Positions 10,608 to 22,434 of a stretch of DNA of 64,000 bases are shown one piece after another. The position numbers and the translations under genes are program-made. The stretch is from Oreohelix idahoensis (lineage: Eukaryota > Mollusca > Gastropoda > Stylommatophora > Oreohelicidae). The stretch is from positions 248,001 through 312,000 of the forward strand of contig JAMPIV010006395.1 of the NCBI GenBank assembly GCA_024509875.1, in the 5' to 3' direction. The notes below the pieces were generated by a model. It was given only the letters and a program-made list of their open reading frames with translations. It was not told the DNA's origin and searched no databases. How positions within the stretch are numbered: position 1 is the stretch's first letter; each line of letters starts with the position of its first letter.

Positions 10608-11356
10608 TCTATGGACTCTCTTAATCTCTCAAGGATAATCCTGTTGTAATACTTTTCCTGGCACTGATAGTAACATTATTCCTCTATAATTTGTGCACTC
10701 TTGTAAATTTCCCTTCTTAGGCAACTTAACCAGATATCCTTCCTTCCATTCTGCTGGTATCTCTTCCTTTTCCCAGACTTTACCAAGTAATTTATATAAC
10801 ATCTCTGTAGCCATGTCGATATCTGCTTTGATGGCCTCTGCTGGAATGCCATCAGGTCCAGACGCTTTTCCATCTCTTAGAAGCTTTATGGCTTTCTTTA
10901 TTTCTTCCTTCGTTGGTCTTTCACCGTTAATTTGTAGCTCTTCTTCTGCTGGCTGGATGTCCAGGGGGTTTTGTGGAGCTGGTCTATTGAGAAGGTCCTC
11001 AAAATATTCTGTCCACCTCTTCATTTGCTCTTGTATATTGCTGAGCAGTTTTCCATTCTTGTCTTTTATGAGGCAACCTGTTTGCTTGTATTTCCCTGTC
11101 AGCTTCTGTGTGCTGTTATACAGTTCTCTCATATTTCCTTTGGTTGCAGCATCTTCTGCCTCTCTTGCCAACTCCTCAATATACTTCCTCTTGTCTCTTT
11201 TGATACTTCTTTTTACTTCTTTGTTTGCTTCTGTGTACACTTCTTGAGCCTTGGCTTTGGAACTTCTGGTTTTGCTTGTGTTTAAATCTGCTTTCTTGTT
11301 TTTTCTGTCTTTTATCTTATTGATGGTTTCTGTTGTTATCCATGCTTTTTGTTGTC
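10608..11356 (-). pseudogene. LINE ORF2 fragment, upstream of and into the RT domain
   Basis: The minus strand encodes a basic linker (SIKRDKRKYIEELAREAE), then DKNGKLLSN, EIKKAIKLLRDGKASGPDGI and WKEGYLVKLPKKGNLQEC..NYRGI. These are the fingers region and motifs 0-2 of non-LTR reverse transcriptases. It is the 5' half of the LINE at 1-844, and removing element A with one tctat copy restores continuity of the LINE. A frame break occurs near 10635 (KVL region). The endonuclease domain is not present, so the copy is 5'-truncated near 11356. Confidence 0.88.
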
Positions 11357-11589
11357 GTAACCAGCCCCATCCCCAACCCTCCTTAGTCGCTTTCTACGAC
11401 ATGCATGGCAGGGAACAGTGTTACTATTCTTTGCTCCCCTTTCGGGCCCCGGTAACACACGGGTGACATTTGGTTATACATCAACTAAATTATTGCAAAG
11501 CATGTCATCAAAAACATTTGGTTACACATCTATTCACTTAACATAATAAAAAATAAACAAATCAACTTTTAAAGAATTAATAGTTTCAA
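11357..11589. other. unassigned repeat-like sequence
   Basis: A GC-rich stretch (11357-11466) with ctccttagtcgctttctacgac looks like part of a dispersed repeat but I cannot name it. The rest is AT-rich and featureless. Confidence 0.3.
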
Positions 11590-11966
11590 GCACAATGCCT
11601 GGTGACCGAGGTGATCATGTCTCTCCACAACTTCTTGTCTCCAGTACCTTTTATTAATTTGTTGACTTTTTTTTCCATGCCAAGATTTCAAACTGCCAAA
11701 TATCTTCTCTCTGTGCGTTCCCTATTACTTTTTTCCTTTAATCTTTCCTGTTGTCACAATATATTCCAGCTTTCTACTTCTCATTACAAGCTGAAGGAAA
11801 CTGAATTACTGCCCTCTAATGTGAGTAATAAGATTTCTTGACATACTGGCTTCCATCAGGACATCATCTTTACTCTTCTTGTTTAGCGTTCTTAACATTC
11901 TTCTATAAAACCATATCTCTGTGGCCTCTAGTGCTTTTCCTACTTGTTTACTAACTGTCCATGACT
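11590..11966 (-). pseudogene. second LINE, C-terminal ORF2 remnant
   Basis: On the minus strand, broken frames read residues typical of LINE tails (ATEIWFYRRMLR, then KLEYIV, and GSLKSWHGKK). A related fragment on the plus strand is at 45010-45300. It has stops and frameshifts and is a fossil. Confidence 0.6.
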
Positions 11967-12332
11967 AACTACCGTATGTCAGGATTGACGGGAATGAATG
12001 CCAATAATAAACAAAAACCAACAAATTGAAGACAGACATGACATTAGAAAGAAAAAAAAAATACCTGCAGCACAAAAGAATCTGAAACCAATTCAGCCCC
12101 ATGCTCTTTAGCGTTAGACATCCAGTGACATATACAAAACTTGTGAAAGTCAACAGATAACTTGATTTTTCTGGAATACAACAGATTAAATCTCTCTTAC
12201 AAAGTCAGCGTCTGTTACTAGTCTACTCTTTAAATGTGAGGACAAAATCATTAGCAGACACCACCATCACTACTACAACAATTACTTTACCACTGGCACC
12301 AACATATTTTAATTACTATTAAAATTAATACA
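11967..12332. other. intergenic/intronic stretch, nothing recognised
   Basis: AT-rich sequence without a supported ORF or repeat boundary. Confidence 0.5.
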
Positions 12333-13242
12333 CAGGGTGTTTATAAAGTTCTTGTACAACTTGAAACTTCTAATACCTTTGGAAGTACAAATGATAGAAG
12401 CATAATGTAAATGGTGTATCTTCTTCTTCGTACACTCTCAGACGTCAATTTGAATATTTTCAAAGAAAGCAGTGGTCAGCTTGAGGCTTTTTTAATCTCC
12501 ATAGAGCTTTTCCATGAATAGTACTGGTGTTGGCTATATGTGCTTTCTCTGTTCCTCACATGTTCGCCATCTTTGAAGCAGATGTTTAGCAGTCACTTTA
12601 TCGGTGCCACAATTACTCTCATTGGTAGTTCCTTTCTTTAAATTGTTGAATAGGTAGTATCCCAATCTGTTATGGCCTGTGCGGAGTCTGAAGATTACCC
12701 CTTGTTCTCTTCTGCCGAGCAGATAATATGCATAATTTTTTTGAAGGCCTGGATGCTCTGTTTCCCATTTGTTCCTGTATCTGCTTCTGATAAAACTATT
12801 TGCCTCTTCAAAAGTTATATTCGTATCAGGCTGAGATAGCTTTCCACTGTCTTTTGCCAACCTGTCAGACTCCTAATTGCCAGGGATGTTGCAATGAGAT
12901 GGGATTCACTATACTCTTTGGAATCGCTAACACATAAATGACATATGAGAATTTAATTTATTAAGTTTTAATACAATACAGTCACATTTTTGGCTTCAAC
13001 ATAAATGCCATTTTTCGTGACATATTATTCTGTCCGAGTTTCCAAGACACAATTAACCTGTTCTTTTATTGTCACCATTTTCATCAGTTACAGGATCTAA
13101 AAAAAAATAACTCAAAACTGATAATAAACATTTAAAAAAGTATAACTTACACTTTTATGTGCTGTTTACATTCTGCTTCTATCATGTGTATATTCAAATT
13201 TATAAAAGTTTAAAGTTGCACAAGGATTTTACAGACACCCTG
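12333..13242. mobile_element. Tc1-like non-autonomous DNA transposon copy 1
   Basis: The left end begins cagggtgtttataaag and the right end finishes caccctg. The ~90-base ends are inverted and partly diverged (the motif atgatagaagca-aatgtaa occurs in both). TA dinucleotides flank the ends, as for Tc1/mariner insertions. A related copy with a transposase remnant is at 47245-50935. This copy has a LINE tail inserted at 12420-12915. Confidence 0.6.
12420..12915 (-). pseudogene. 5'-truncated LINE: RNase H end and C-terminal region
   Basis: The minus strand starts with IPSHCNIPGN and ESDRLAKDSG, the signature of LINE-encoded RNase H, then IFRLRTGHNRLGYYL and a Cys/His-containing stretch ending HLLQRWRTC. 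One in-frame stop lies at about 12876. The 3' end is a short GAA-rich tail (ttcttcttcg on the plus strand). A relative is at 53484-53840. Confidence 0.75.
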
Positions 13243-13359
13243 TATTACTACAACCACCATAATCAGTTATCCCCCACAATTATTAATACTGTTAAATTAC
13301 TACTACAAACACCACCATTGTTACTGTTACTACTACTAATACTACACAGATGCACAGGC

Positions 13360-13402
13360 ACTTGCTCACGCACACACAGATGCATGCACACACACACACC
13401 AA
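13360..13402. repeat. CA-rich simple repeat
   Basis: cacacacacaga and cacacacacacacc runs just beyond the donor site of the host exon at 13428-13519. AC-rich trinucleotide runs precede it (13245-13345). Confidence 0.85.
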
Positions 13403-13427
13403 AGAAAATACAGAAAATTGAACATAC

Positions 13428-13519
13428 TTGTAATGTCTTGTGAGCTGCAGTTTACGAGGGGTGGTCACAGAAAACAGCTCTCCTCTACGGACTGGCCTGG
13501 TCACACTGAACATGCAGTT
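13428..13519 (-). CDS. BLTP2: BLTP2 (KIAA0100/hobbit) homologue, exon
   Basis: Read on the minus strand, the acceptor ttgctctag precedes an exon that opens in phase 0 and reads SVTRPVRRGELF and then LTRHYK. The donor is gtatgt. Vertebrate KIAA0100/BLTP2 has a matching segment (SVTRPICRGKLF-like, then QHYK), which is how I recognise it. The exon follows directly, in phase, from the one at 14970-15116. The next exon downstream (toward position 1) is not found in this window. BLTP2 proteins are very long rod-like lipid-transfer proteins acting at ER-plasma membrane contacts. Only five exons are seen, so start and end are outside the window. Confidence 0.82.
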
Positions 13520-13554
13520 CTAGAGCAACAGACATGGACACAGACAGTGAGAAA

Positions 13555-13640
13555 ACTCATGACATCTACTTAAATTTGACAGGATAACATCATGAAGACA
13601 ATAGTAAAAACCTCATGAAGGCACATAATTTATAGTCACA
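13555..13640. repeat. degenerate satellite-like units, part 1
   Basis: The phrases aggataacatcatgaaga and catgttgatacaaaac also recur at 14500-14950. An unrelated segment (13641-14480) separates the two parts, which suggests an insertion into a tandem array. Confidence 0.6.
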
Positions 13641-14480
13641 TGTTGATACAAAACAACATTGTTCTTCTCTTACCAGCTCTTCTTTTTCTCTCTCTCCTCA
13701 CCTCTCCCTTACCTCTTCGTCTGCATTCACGTTTCTTCGTTACATTAGCTGAAGGCATCGGCAATAGAGCACGATCCCCGTTGCTCCAGCGATAATTCTG
13801 GTGTATTGCATAATTCATCACATTTTTTCAAGATATGGTGGAAAAAACCGGTCACCCTGGGAAGAGGCATGGGATGTTCCTTAGGAAGTTCATCTGCCTG
13901 GTGCCGCCCCGCTCACATTTCAGACAGCCAATGTTTAAGACTAATTTCCCATTAGCCATTCAGCCTCTCGGCACATTGGAGCACCTTAGGCTTGGGGTCA
14001 TTAACTAATGACGATGACTGAAGATGCCTTTATTCGAGTTATACCATGCTTTATACGACGTGAAGATATTTGTTGATGACGCCAATGAAGTGAAAGCATG
14101 TGAAGAAAGTACACGTAATCTTTTTGTGAACAGAATTTTCTGACACGACAAGATGGCTGACTATGTCGTTAGCTGAACTTTCCAAACTCTTGCCCTCATT
14201 CAGGCATATACGTAAAATGCAGACATCGCTTGTTGCACAAAACATGGGGAATGTCTCCTCGCATGAACATACTGGCTCATATCAAGTCAGTCACTTACGA
14301 AAAATGCAACAAAGCAGGAAAAAACTCGAAAATCTCAAATCCCAAACTGTGTCAGACATCTTGAAACTGGAAGTTTTCGATTCAGTTAGCATTCACACTC
14401 TTCAACATATACTGATGGAGACTGATCACCAATGGGTTTGCCCGGAGTGCAATGATGTCAATTCTGTATAACAATAACAA
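13641..14480. other. intronic segment with an unrecognised 102-codon ORF
   Basis: An open frame on the plus strand at 14163-14471 ends in HQWVCPECNDVNSV. I recognise no family; the CPEC could be half of a zinc site but no partner pair follows. The rest of the segment has no clear feature. It interrupts a tandem array, so it may be an uncharacterised mobile element. No terminal repeats were found. Confidence 0.3.
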
Positions 14481-14955
14481 AACAACCACAAAGATATCAA
14501 GTCAAATGTTGACCGGATAACATCATGACTGCAACAGTAAAAATATCACGAAGGCAAATAATTTACAGTCAAATGTTGATACAAAATAACCACAAAGACA
14601 TCTAGTAAAATGTTGACCCAATAACATCATGAAGAGAACTGCTAAGCTGTTGACAGGAAAACATCATGAAGACTACTACTACAGCAAACTATTTTATGTG
14701 AAACAACCACAAACATCAAGTAAAATGTTGACAGGATAACATCATAAAGATAACTACTACAATGTTGACAGGAAAACACCATGAAAACTACTACAGTGAA
14801 CTATTTTATATAAAACAACCACAAAGACATCAAGTAAAATGTTGACAGGACAACATCTTGTAGACAACTACTACAATGCTGATATTAAAATATCATGAAG
14901 ACATTTAACCATTACACAAATGCTGATACACAATAACCACAAAGATGTCTAGTAA
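14481..14955. repeat. degenerate tandem array, part 2
   Basis: Repeated phrases caaccacaaagacatc, aaaatgttgacaggataac and atcatgaagacaactactac recur about every 60-110 bases with substitutions. It ends about 15 bases before the donor of the host exon at 14970. Confidence 0.8.
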
Positions 14956-14969
14956 AAGGAATGGCTCAC

Positions 14970-15116
14970 TCTGATCTTCTCCAGGAAACGAAGTGTGCTA
15001 GCATACAGCTCTGGACACGAAGGGATATCCTGAAGATTGTCAGTGACTGGCCTGGTCTTCAGACTGAGTTCCAGGTTCAAGTTCTGGGACCTAAAAGCTC
15101 GGAAGGAATCATGTTC
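14970..15116 (-). CDS. BLTP2: BLTP2 (KIAA0100/hobbit) homologue, exon of 49 codons
   Basis: On the minus strand, acceptor attcatcccacag, then EHDSFRAFRSQNLNLEL, ending ASTLRFLEKIR before donor gtgagc. Known KIAA0100 proteins have HDSYRAFRSENLNL and SSTLRW in this place, so the identification is strong. It begins and ends in phase 0, matching its neighbours. The upstream exon (45440-45533) lies 30 kb away because of the nested insertion K. Start and stop codons of the gene are not in the window. Confidence 0.9.
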
Positions 15117-15500
15117 CTGTGGGATGAATAGGTTACCAGTTTACCTGCTCTAACAGGTCAAGTGAGAACCTAGAGCTCTTGTAATTCAAATACAGGAATG
15201 TTTGGCATGATATGTCTAGTCTGCTTCAACAAAACCTAGCCATGTCACTGCTATATATGAGCTGTTATTACAAGTTGTACTATTACTATGAATGTATTAA
15301 CATTGTTGGATCTAGATATAGTGTTACTTTACGTGAATTACCCTGTTATTATAAGTCAGATTACACCACTACTCAAAGTATATTACAATTTCAACGTAAT
15401 TCAACTATATTGCTCTTATTACAGCTGGTGGCATGGGACGGGAAGACTTGACACAAGTTTGCCTAAGGTCTGTGCTCCTGGGGGAGCTGAAGTGTGATGA
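15117..15500. other. host intron sequence left of element K
   Basis: AT-rich intron of the BLTP2 homologue. Short ORFs here look spurious. Confidence 0.6.
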
Positions 15501-15505
15501 ATGAT

Positions 15506-16759
15506 TGTTGAGGATTGTTTCATGCTTACAGGCATTTGAGTTTGGCCGACTCGAATTACTGTATCATGGAACACCTCAAACGAATAGAGATATATCTCAT
15601 CGACCGATGTCGATGATTGTTGCATGTGTGCAGGCATTTGAGTTTGGCCGACTCGAATTGCTGCACCATGGAACATCGCAATTGAATATAGTAACGACAT
15701 AGTATGCATATCACTATGCATGACGCGTATGTCTTGGTAACGTCATTCGACTTGTGGGTTTTGACCCGAACGGCAGTGTGTTTCAGAAGTGTGGCCATTG
15801 CCACTTATATTGTGTGGTATAACCACTGGAAAGTGTGTGGCGTTGTCCACTTATTAATTGTGTGGCTGGGAAGCCAATTGAGCAGTGTATTTCTTGAACC
15901 AAACGTAAGTCGTCGTATGAATAACGCAGTTTGCATAATTATGGCAGATTTGCCTGGCGTGGTATGCCAAAGGAATATTATGGTACTAGCAATAGTGTAA
16001 GCCTAGTATAGATGGATATTGTATAGCTAGCGGCAAGCGTAAGCCTAGTGTAACGGATATTAAACGACTAGCAGTAGACGTAAGCCTAGCATAATAAGTG
16101 TATTGCAGAACTAGCAGGATAGTTAAGTCTAGTGCAAAAGGCTATTGTATAAACTAGCGACGGGAGTAAGTCTAGTTAGCCTCTGAATTTATGCCAAAGG
16201 ACATTGGCCGTTAAAAGGAACTGACCTCTAACCAGAACTCTAGATAGAGATTAATGAACATGTGTTAATGAAATAATGAGAACTCTTACAGATCGTACAT
16301 GAATGTGATGTGACTTTTGTTCCCATGTAGTTGGTGTCTGCTCATGGAATGAAATTACTAATTAAATATGTTGAGTCGTCAAAATCACAGTCTTATCAAC
16401 TGTCGTATTCGGAGTTGAGTTAAATGCTGTCTATATTCAACTGATCATGACTAGTGATGATTAATGTCTTAACACGCTGCATCTCACACTGCCAATATAA
16501 TCAATAAGACAAGAGACTAATACAGGTCAGTCAAGGGTCGAATATTTAACATGAAATATGTTCAGCACATAATGCATCACAAGGGTTAAAGCAGACATTA
16601 TCGATACCAACGAACAGTATTACGGAATCCTACAAAAGTGATAAGAACCCGAGGGACTTCGACTCTATAAACTGAATACGCATATAACAACTTGGTCATC
16701 CTCAAATACTAGGAGTCATCGAAGCACCCATAACATACTGGGGTCCCGAGTCCATAACA
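15506..16759 (+). repeat. 5' LTR of element K (1254 bp)
   Basis: TGTTGAGG...CATAACA. It contains an internal duplication (15515-15617 and 15618-15690, sharing aggcatttgagtttggccga) and a run of four to five ~50-base degenerate repeats (gtaagcctagt..., 15996-16190). A candidate donor gtaagt lies at 15905. Confidence 0.93.
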
Positions 16760-16762
16760 TAT

Positions 16763-16775
16763 TGGTGTCAGAAGG
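16763..16775 (+). other. primer-binding site of element K, tRNA-Leu type
   Basis: tggtgtcagaagg, three bases after the LTR. It is complementary to the CTTCTGACACCA 3' end of animal tRNA-Leu, a common primer of Gypsy-type elements. Confidence 0.8.
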
Positions 16776-17945
16776 TGTCTGGATTGCGTGAATACTGGTT
16801 CCCCCCTTCAAGTATCGAAGAAAGTTAAACTGATGATGAACGTTTTGAAGGTAAAATCATTCATTCAGCCAAACTGGCAATTGAATTGCGCATGTCAGTA
16901 AGTGACGTCACTACATTGATGCCGTCACCGCTGGCAGACAACATTGCCTGAGAGAATCCGAATTTTTCTTCCACCACAAGAGACTGATCCATACAGATAG
17001 AACGGTAATTTTCCACTCGAGAACCTGAACCAGTGGAGAATGTATCTCTTCATCAAATTCACCTGAAGCTGCGACGCAGATCGATTGAAGAAGCTACGTT
17101 CGAAGACCGAAGCAATACGTTCAAACGGTTGTCCTACTGCAAAGGTCAAGGTCTTCAATCAATGGACTTCAGCTGTTGAAGACACTGTTCGGAACTAGGA
17201 TTAGAATTACATGCACTCATGTATTTCTCAGAGGGACAGTTAAACAGATAAGTTCTTGATTTTTACTTGTGCGCTTGAACATTATCTTACTGTCCTTGCA
17301 TTAGCTTTGGTCTACAGTTCATCATCACTTTACTTACTTTTCTACTCATCATCTGTGTTTTCCCCATTCATGTTTATTCATATATTTGTATATTCGTCAT
17401 GTTTAATATTGACTGGAATTTTCCCCAGGAAAACTTCAGTGAATGTTAACTTCTATTAGATTTGCATGCTGACTGAGGATCTGACTAATTATATTTTTTT
17501 TTTTGGAGTCAGGATATAAATGTTTCTTCAGTTCGCAATATAACCATATTTTGTGTACTTAGCAGTTTCGTTATGTAAATTACGTCATCTTTATTTACGT
17601 AATCTCATTTCAGTACTGTTGACAATTGTTGTCGTGTGTGATCTAAAACTTCTTTGTCTACACGTTCTTTTAAGACGACTTGTCTTGTTATATTTTTGTG
17701 ATGTAAATTCTTTTCTTTCTTTTACTGATTACTGTGTATAAGTCTCCCTTATTTACTTTATAAGTGTAAAGTGTTGTCGTATAACTGAGAAATCATTTCA
17801 TTGTAACTCATTTGATTGTTTTCACTGTCTTTGTCACATGTTCTTGGAACTTGTTTGTTATTGATTAATATATTCATGTACTAATCATATTGAGTTCTAC
17901 ATATTTCAGGAATAGTATATACTATTGGAGGGTACTTATAAACCT
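16776..17945 (+). other. untranslated leader of element K
   Basis: About 1.2 kb without a supported ORF. An acceptor-like atatttcag at 17901-17909 lies 36 bases before the first ATG of the coding region, so the leader may be partly intronic. Confidence 0.6.
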
Positions 17946-19461
17946 ATGAACATGTCTGCCATTGAGTATTTTCTCAGGCAAGGAAAAGAGTCTGGATTAC
18001 AAGGACCATCTCTTCAGGAATTCATTATGAAAAATTTGGAAGAGGTAGAAATTGAGGGAGGTGATCAATTCTCAATGGAAGAAGAGTGGTATCGGAAGGA
18101 AAACAGGCTGGTGAGAATCATTGATGATAGGGAGAGATTGATTGATGAGTTATATGAGGAAGTGAAAGTATTAAAATCCCAAGCAGATGTGGATGTATCT
18201 AATTTTCGATCATTAACAGTTGATTTTTCAAAGTGTAAGGAATCATTGGACACCGCCTTGATGGAGAATAAAGCTTTGAACTCTGAGGTTCTGGGACTGC
18301 AACATAACATTGCAGCATGTCAGAATAAGATTTCCAAAATCAGTAATGACTGTTCTGGGAAAGTTACTGCTATTAATAATAAGTTTGGTAAAGCAAAAGA
18401 GGCCTTGGAGTCCAGAATCCAAGCACAAGTTGCTCAAATTCAGGGTCTTGAGGTTCAAGTTGCCCGAGTACGACCTCATATGAATAAAGCTATAATATCA
18501 AGGTTGAAGAGATTGGCGAAGAAAAAAAGAATCATGTGGGAGGCGAAGTTGAAACAGAAAGCGGCAGCGCTTGATCTTGAGGATCAAAAACTAACAGCCC
18601 CTCAGAGTCATCAGGATATTTTGATTTTTGATGGGATGGCTAATTGTGAGACATCACTTATAAACGAGAAGAGTAAAATTATAAAACTTGAAGAATTGAA
18701 TAAGAAACAAATGGAAGTAATTTCAATAAAAGACTTGGAAATAGCTAGGGCAAGAATAAGGGTGGAGAGTTTACTGGATGTGGTAATAAACAACAATTTA
18801 TTGTCAAACACTAGTTATGTGGAAACTAGTATACAAAATGTCAGGGTCAATAAAAGTGATAACATCAGGTCATCACATCCTGAAAGAGGGAAAAGATCAT
18901 GTCGAGGCAGATACAACTTCCATCGTAATCACACTGATACCAGTGATTCTACTCACATTAATACTGCCTCTTCAGAGTGTAAGTCTTGGCGACATGCCAG
19001 TGGTATTGGAAACAGTATATCAATGGATTTAACAACTCATGCTATGCTCTCAAGGGAAAATTTGTCCTATGATCATCATAACCAGGCTGCTCCTAGTCCT
19101 GAAATACATAACATAAGTGCTAAAAATATTACACACGAGCAGAACCTGAGTCGAAAAGGGACAAACCAGTGCGTTCAAGAGGATCCTGGCTTAACTGATA
19201 TTGTTCAAATTGGTTCAATTTATTATGATAAGAATCAATATATACAGTTTTGTCAACAGATGAAAACTGATGCTGAGGGTGAGACTATCCAGCATCCTCC
19301 TTGTAAATTGCATTCTGACAGTTTATATACTCTTATGAGTAGTGATAAGGTGGTAAAAGATAACACTAAGGATATTGATAAAAAGCATAGGGTGACACTT
19401 CTTGCTAATGATAAAGATTATGAAAGTGACTGGCCTATTCAAACTAATAACAATGACTCAG
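17946..19461 (+). CDS. Gag-like coiled-coil/RRM protein of K, part 1 (interrupted by B)
   Basis: Start at the first ATG (MNMSAIEYF); the frame is open a little further to a TTG at 17925. About residues 50-280 are a long heptad-like coiled coil rich in Glu, Lys and Leu, followed by a polar Ser/Asn/His-rich region. Element B (target ctcag) interrupts codon 506. When B and one ctcag are left out, the frame continues exactly at 34577 and, past element C, at 42071, ending at 42116. That gives 663 codons with no other lesion. The position between primer site and pol remnant makes it the Gag equivalent, although I see no zinc knuckle or clear capsid fold. The RRM is in part 2. Confidence 0.75.
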
Positions 19462-19793
19462 TGTGACGAAAGTACTGAGATTCTGTCTTTCAAATGGCCC
19501 ATGTCTTTTTCCCCTTGCAATTTGTTCACTATTTTTGGGAGGGATTACAGGTAATCCTTCTCCATGTTTCTTCTCCTTCTATTATTTACGTTTTTTCAAG
19601 ATGAGATCACGAGGGAGTTTGATCTCATCTGCTTTATGGTTCTTCTTTATGTGTTTAGAATGGGAGTGTAGGGAATTGGACAGTATTTTTCTAGAAGGAA
19701 GATTATAGAGGCTAGTTCAGGATTTGCCCCAGTTTTAGTCTTTTTTAAAGATAGGGCAGGTGGCCCTAGAGGCAATTTTCGGGAGTTAAACTT

Positions 19794-22434
19794 TGTGACG
19801 CTACACTGTAATTCTGACTTTTAACAGGCCCGATTCTGTGGTTCTATTTTGAATTTTCACCAGTTTTATTTTCTTCTGATCACGCGATTTTCCGTTGTTT
19901 ACGGAAATCGCTATTTTCGGGCCCGCTTTTCCACCATTTTATTTCTTCTCATGTGAATATATCGTGTTCGGTACTTTTGGGAAGGTAATTTAAATGGGTT
20001 CGTTTATGATGGTAGGTTTATTTTATTCTAGCATCAGTTTTACTTTCTTCTGATTTTTCGCGATTCCCGTAAAGTTCGTTGTTTACGGAATTAATCGCCA
20101 TTTCCGGCACGCGATATGACGAGGCCGGAAGCACGCGGGGTTTGCGTAGGTTGATAGTACTAATTTTTCTAGCGCTCCCATTGGTCCGGAATTTGCGTAG
20201 GAAGGGAAATCCGCGTGGGCGGTTGCTCTTGTATATAATGGGACAGAAAAGGGGATTCGGTATCTATGAAAAAAGTGCCAGCCGTCAGACTACGTAATTT
20301 ATCGTTCTCCACTGTGGGAAAAACCAGCGATGAATTGGTATGTAAGATTTTATCGTATTATCGTTTTATTCATTAGAGGGTTCTTTGAGAAATTCGCCCT
20401 TAGGTAAAGATTAACTTTTCAGTTTTAAAATAAACGATAGCGCCATTAATTACTATTTTTGAAGAACGACGTAATGCAACAGTGTGCTTATTCTTTCTAT
20501 GATTTTGGCAATAGATAGGAGTGTGTGAAGTTGTGAGAAACACGTGTGCCATATTTGTAGGATGTTATGTAAAACCACCATTTATTCCTGTATATTTTCT
20601 AATGTAAATTTATGGGGAAATCCCTGGTGTGTTCGTTAATTTTTCTGAGCCTTAAAAATGTGAGAAATATTGTCAGAGGGTTCAGATTTACGTTGTAAAT
20701 GAATTATACTGCTTAGGGGAGGAAACTATTCCTATAGCGAGATTTAATTTAATAAGAGTAAGCCGGGGAAACTCCTGTGTTAATGGGTAAAAGGATTTCC
20801 CTAATTTTGTCAAGTTTGAACACGTGATCGGCCATGCGTAACGGCCATGTAGCATGTCAGACGGGTCTGGGCTATTGTTTGTTTTACCTGGCAGATTTTA
20901 GTAGAAGGAGGGGGGATGAAGAGGCCACGTGGGATAGTGGTATTTTATGTATTGTGAGAAGAACGAGAGAAGGAGTGGGATTTTAGTGTCACATGGGATA
21001 GTATTATGTATTGTTGTGAAGAACGAGAGAAAGGGGAGAAGAAGTGAGATTGACGAGACACGTGTATAGAATTATTTTAGGTATCGTATATGTTAGAGAT
21101 AAGCGATTTTAGAGTGGGTGTACATGAGTCGCTGTTTCTTTTAATTTCAGCGAGTCACGGCGGAAACAGTGGGGAGCATAATTTTGTCAAATAAAATTAT
21201 CCACGGCAAAAGACATATCTCAGGGTCAGAGTACTCGAGTATCGTCAGGAGCAAAAGAAAATTACCCTATGGTCTCTGGCAGTGAAGTCCCTATGCTTCA
21301 GCTGGACCAAGGTTTATTTATCATACAGCCGAGAGCATCGCTATTATAGTCTCTAGCAACGGCAGGTGGCCGGGAGACTAGTTTCATTTTGTACAGCCTG
21401 AAATCAAGGCTGTGTTTTTTCCTCTAACTCCGGAGCGGGTTAAAAGAGGGAAGCTATTCAGCAGCAGAAAAGTTTTGTCTACAGTTAATCAAGTCCCTCA
21501 TGCTTGATATCCGAACATCGTCATCACCAAAATCAGGAACAGGTGACAGGGTTACCATACCTAGGTCCTGATAGAAATCAAGAGAAGAGCGTAACGGAGA
21601 TGCCGCATCATCAGCCCTCGAGTGTTAGAGAGACACTGAGATCAAGAGAGAAAGATAGAGAAGGAGGGAGAAAATAGACAGGACCAGTAGGGTCTGTTCA
21701 GTATCCATTTGACGGATAGACACTGAGTCTGCGTTCGAAAAACCAAGTCTATTATTTTTAGCATTTCTTGTGGTGTAGTTATAGGCGCATATCGCCCGAC
21801 TAGTAAAAAGCTGTGTAGCCGTTCGTTGAGGAAGAGTCACCAGGACTAAGACAGAAATTTATTAGTGTTAGAGAGTGGAGGCTAAAAGTTGACAGCCCCA
21901 CCAAAGTAGATTTGGTTTAAATCACTAACCATTTTTATTGTTCCTCAGCAGGGTGACAGGAAGAGTGAATGTGATTTGGGGTTTTTTTGTTGAGTGTCTC
22001 TCAATTTAATTGTTACCTTGATTTTTCCAGGCCGTGCAACAGTGCACGCTATTGACTGACTTGATGACGTATGATGCCATTTTTATGTTTTCTTGTATGT
22101 AAATAAATATATACATATATTATTTACTGGATCAGCTTCTATTCTTTACTATACTTACTCTATGTTGTCTGTATAGTGGTGTTTGTGGTCGTAATTATAC
22201 ACCTTATCTCCTTGTGTTTCAAGGCAGTCAGAGGTGGGGAGACTATAGCCATTTTTTTTTAGTCACGAAGCGGCAGGGGGAGATTCAAATCCTGGGTCTA
22301 TCTCTTGAGCCAATAGTCTCACCTGTCCACAGGCATGTTATTTTCCATCTAAATTCTATCTTCTCAGACTTTCTCATACTAGGGTCTTGCTTTCATTCAG
22401 GCACACTCTATAAACTTAAAACCACTTCGTGACA
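19794..22434 (+). mobile_element. solo LTR E (2641 bp)
   Basis: TGTGACGCTACAC...CACTTCGTGACA, flanked by target duplication aactt (19789-19793 and 22435-22439). The uninterrupted target is present in the 3' LTR of B near 32080-32085. No internal region remains, as after LTR-LTR recombination. It has a strong TATA box (gtatataatgg, 20231), candidate intron donor gtatgt (20338) and acceptor tttaatttcag (21150), and AATAAA at 22102. Its U5 end resembles LTRs A, B and F, so it is a third family of this long-LTR group. Confidence 0.9.

Noticed and set aside
10693..11285. Plus-strand ORFs up to 184 codons rich in Phe/Leu/Ser
   Set aside because: Antisense to the LINE ORF2 fragment read on the minus strand.
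17925..19466. A stand-alone host coiled-coil gene
   Set aside because: It lies between the primer site and RNase H remnant of element K, in the element's sense, and its frame continues across both nested insertions; a retroelement protein is the better reading.
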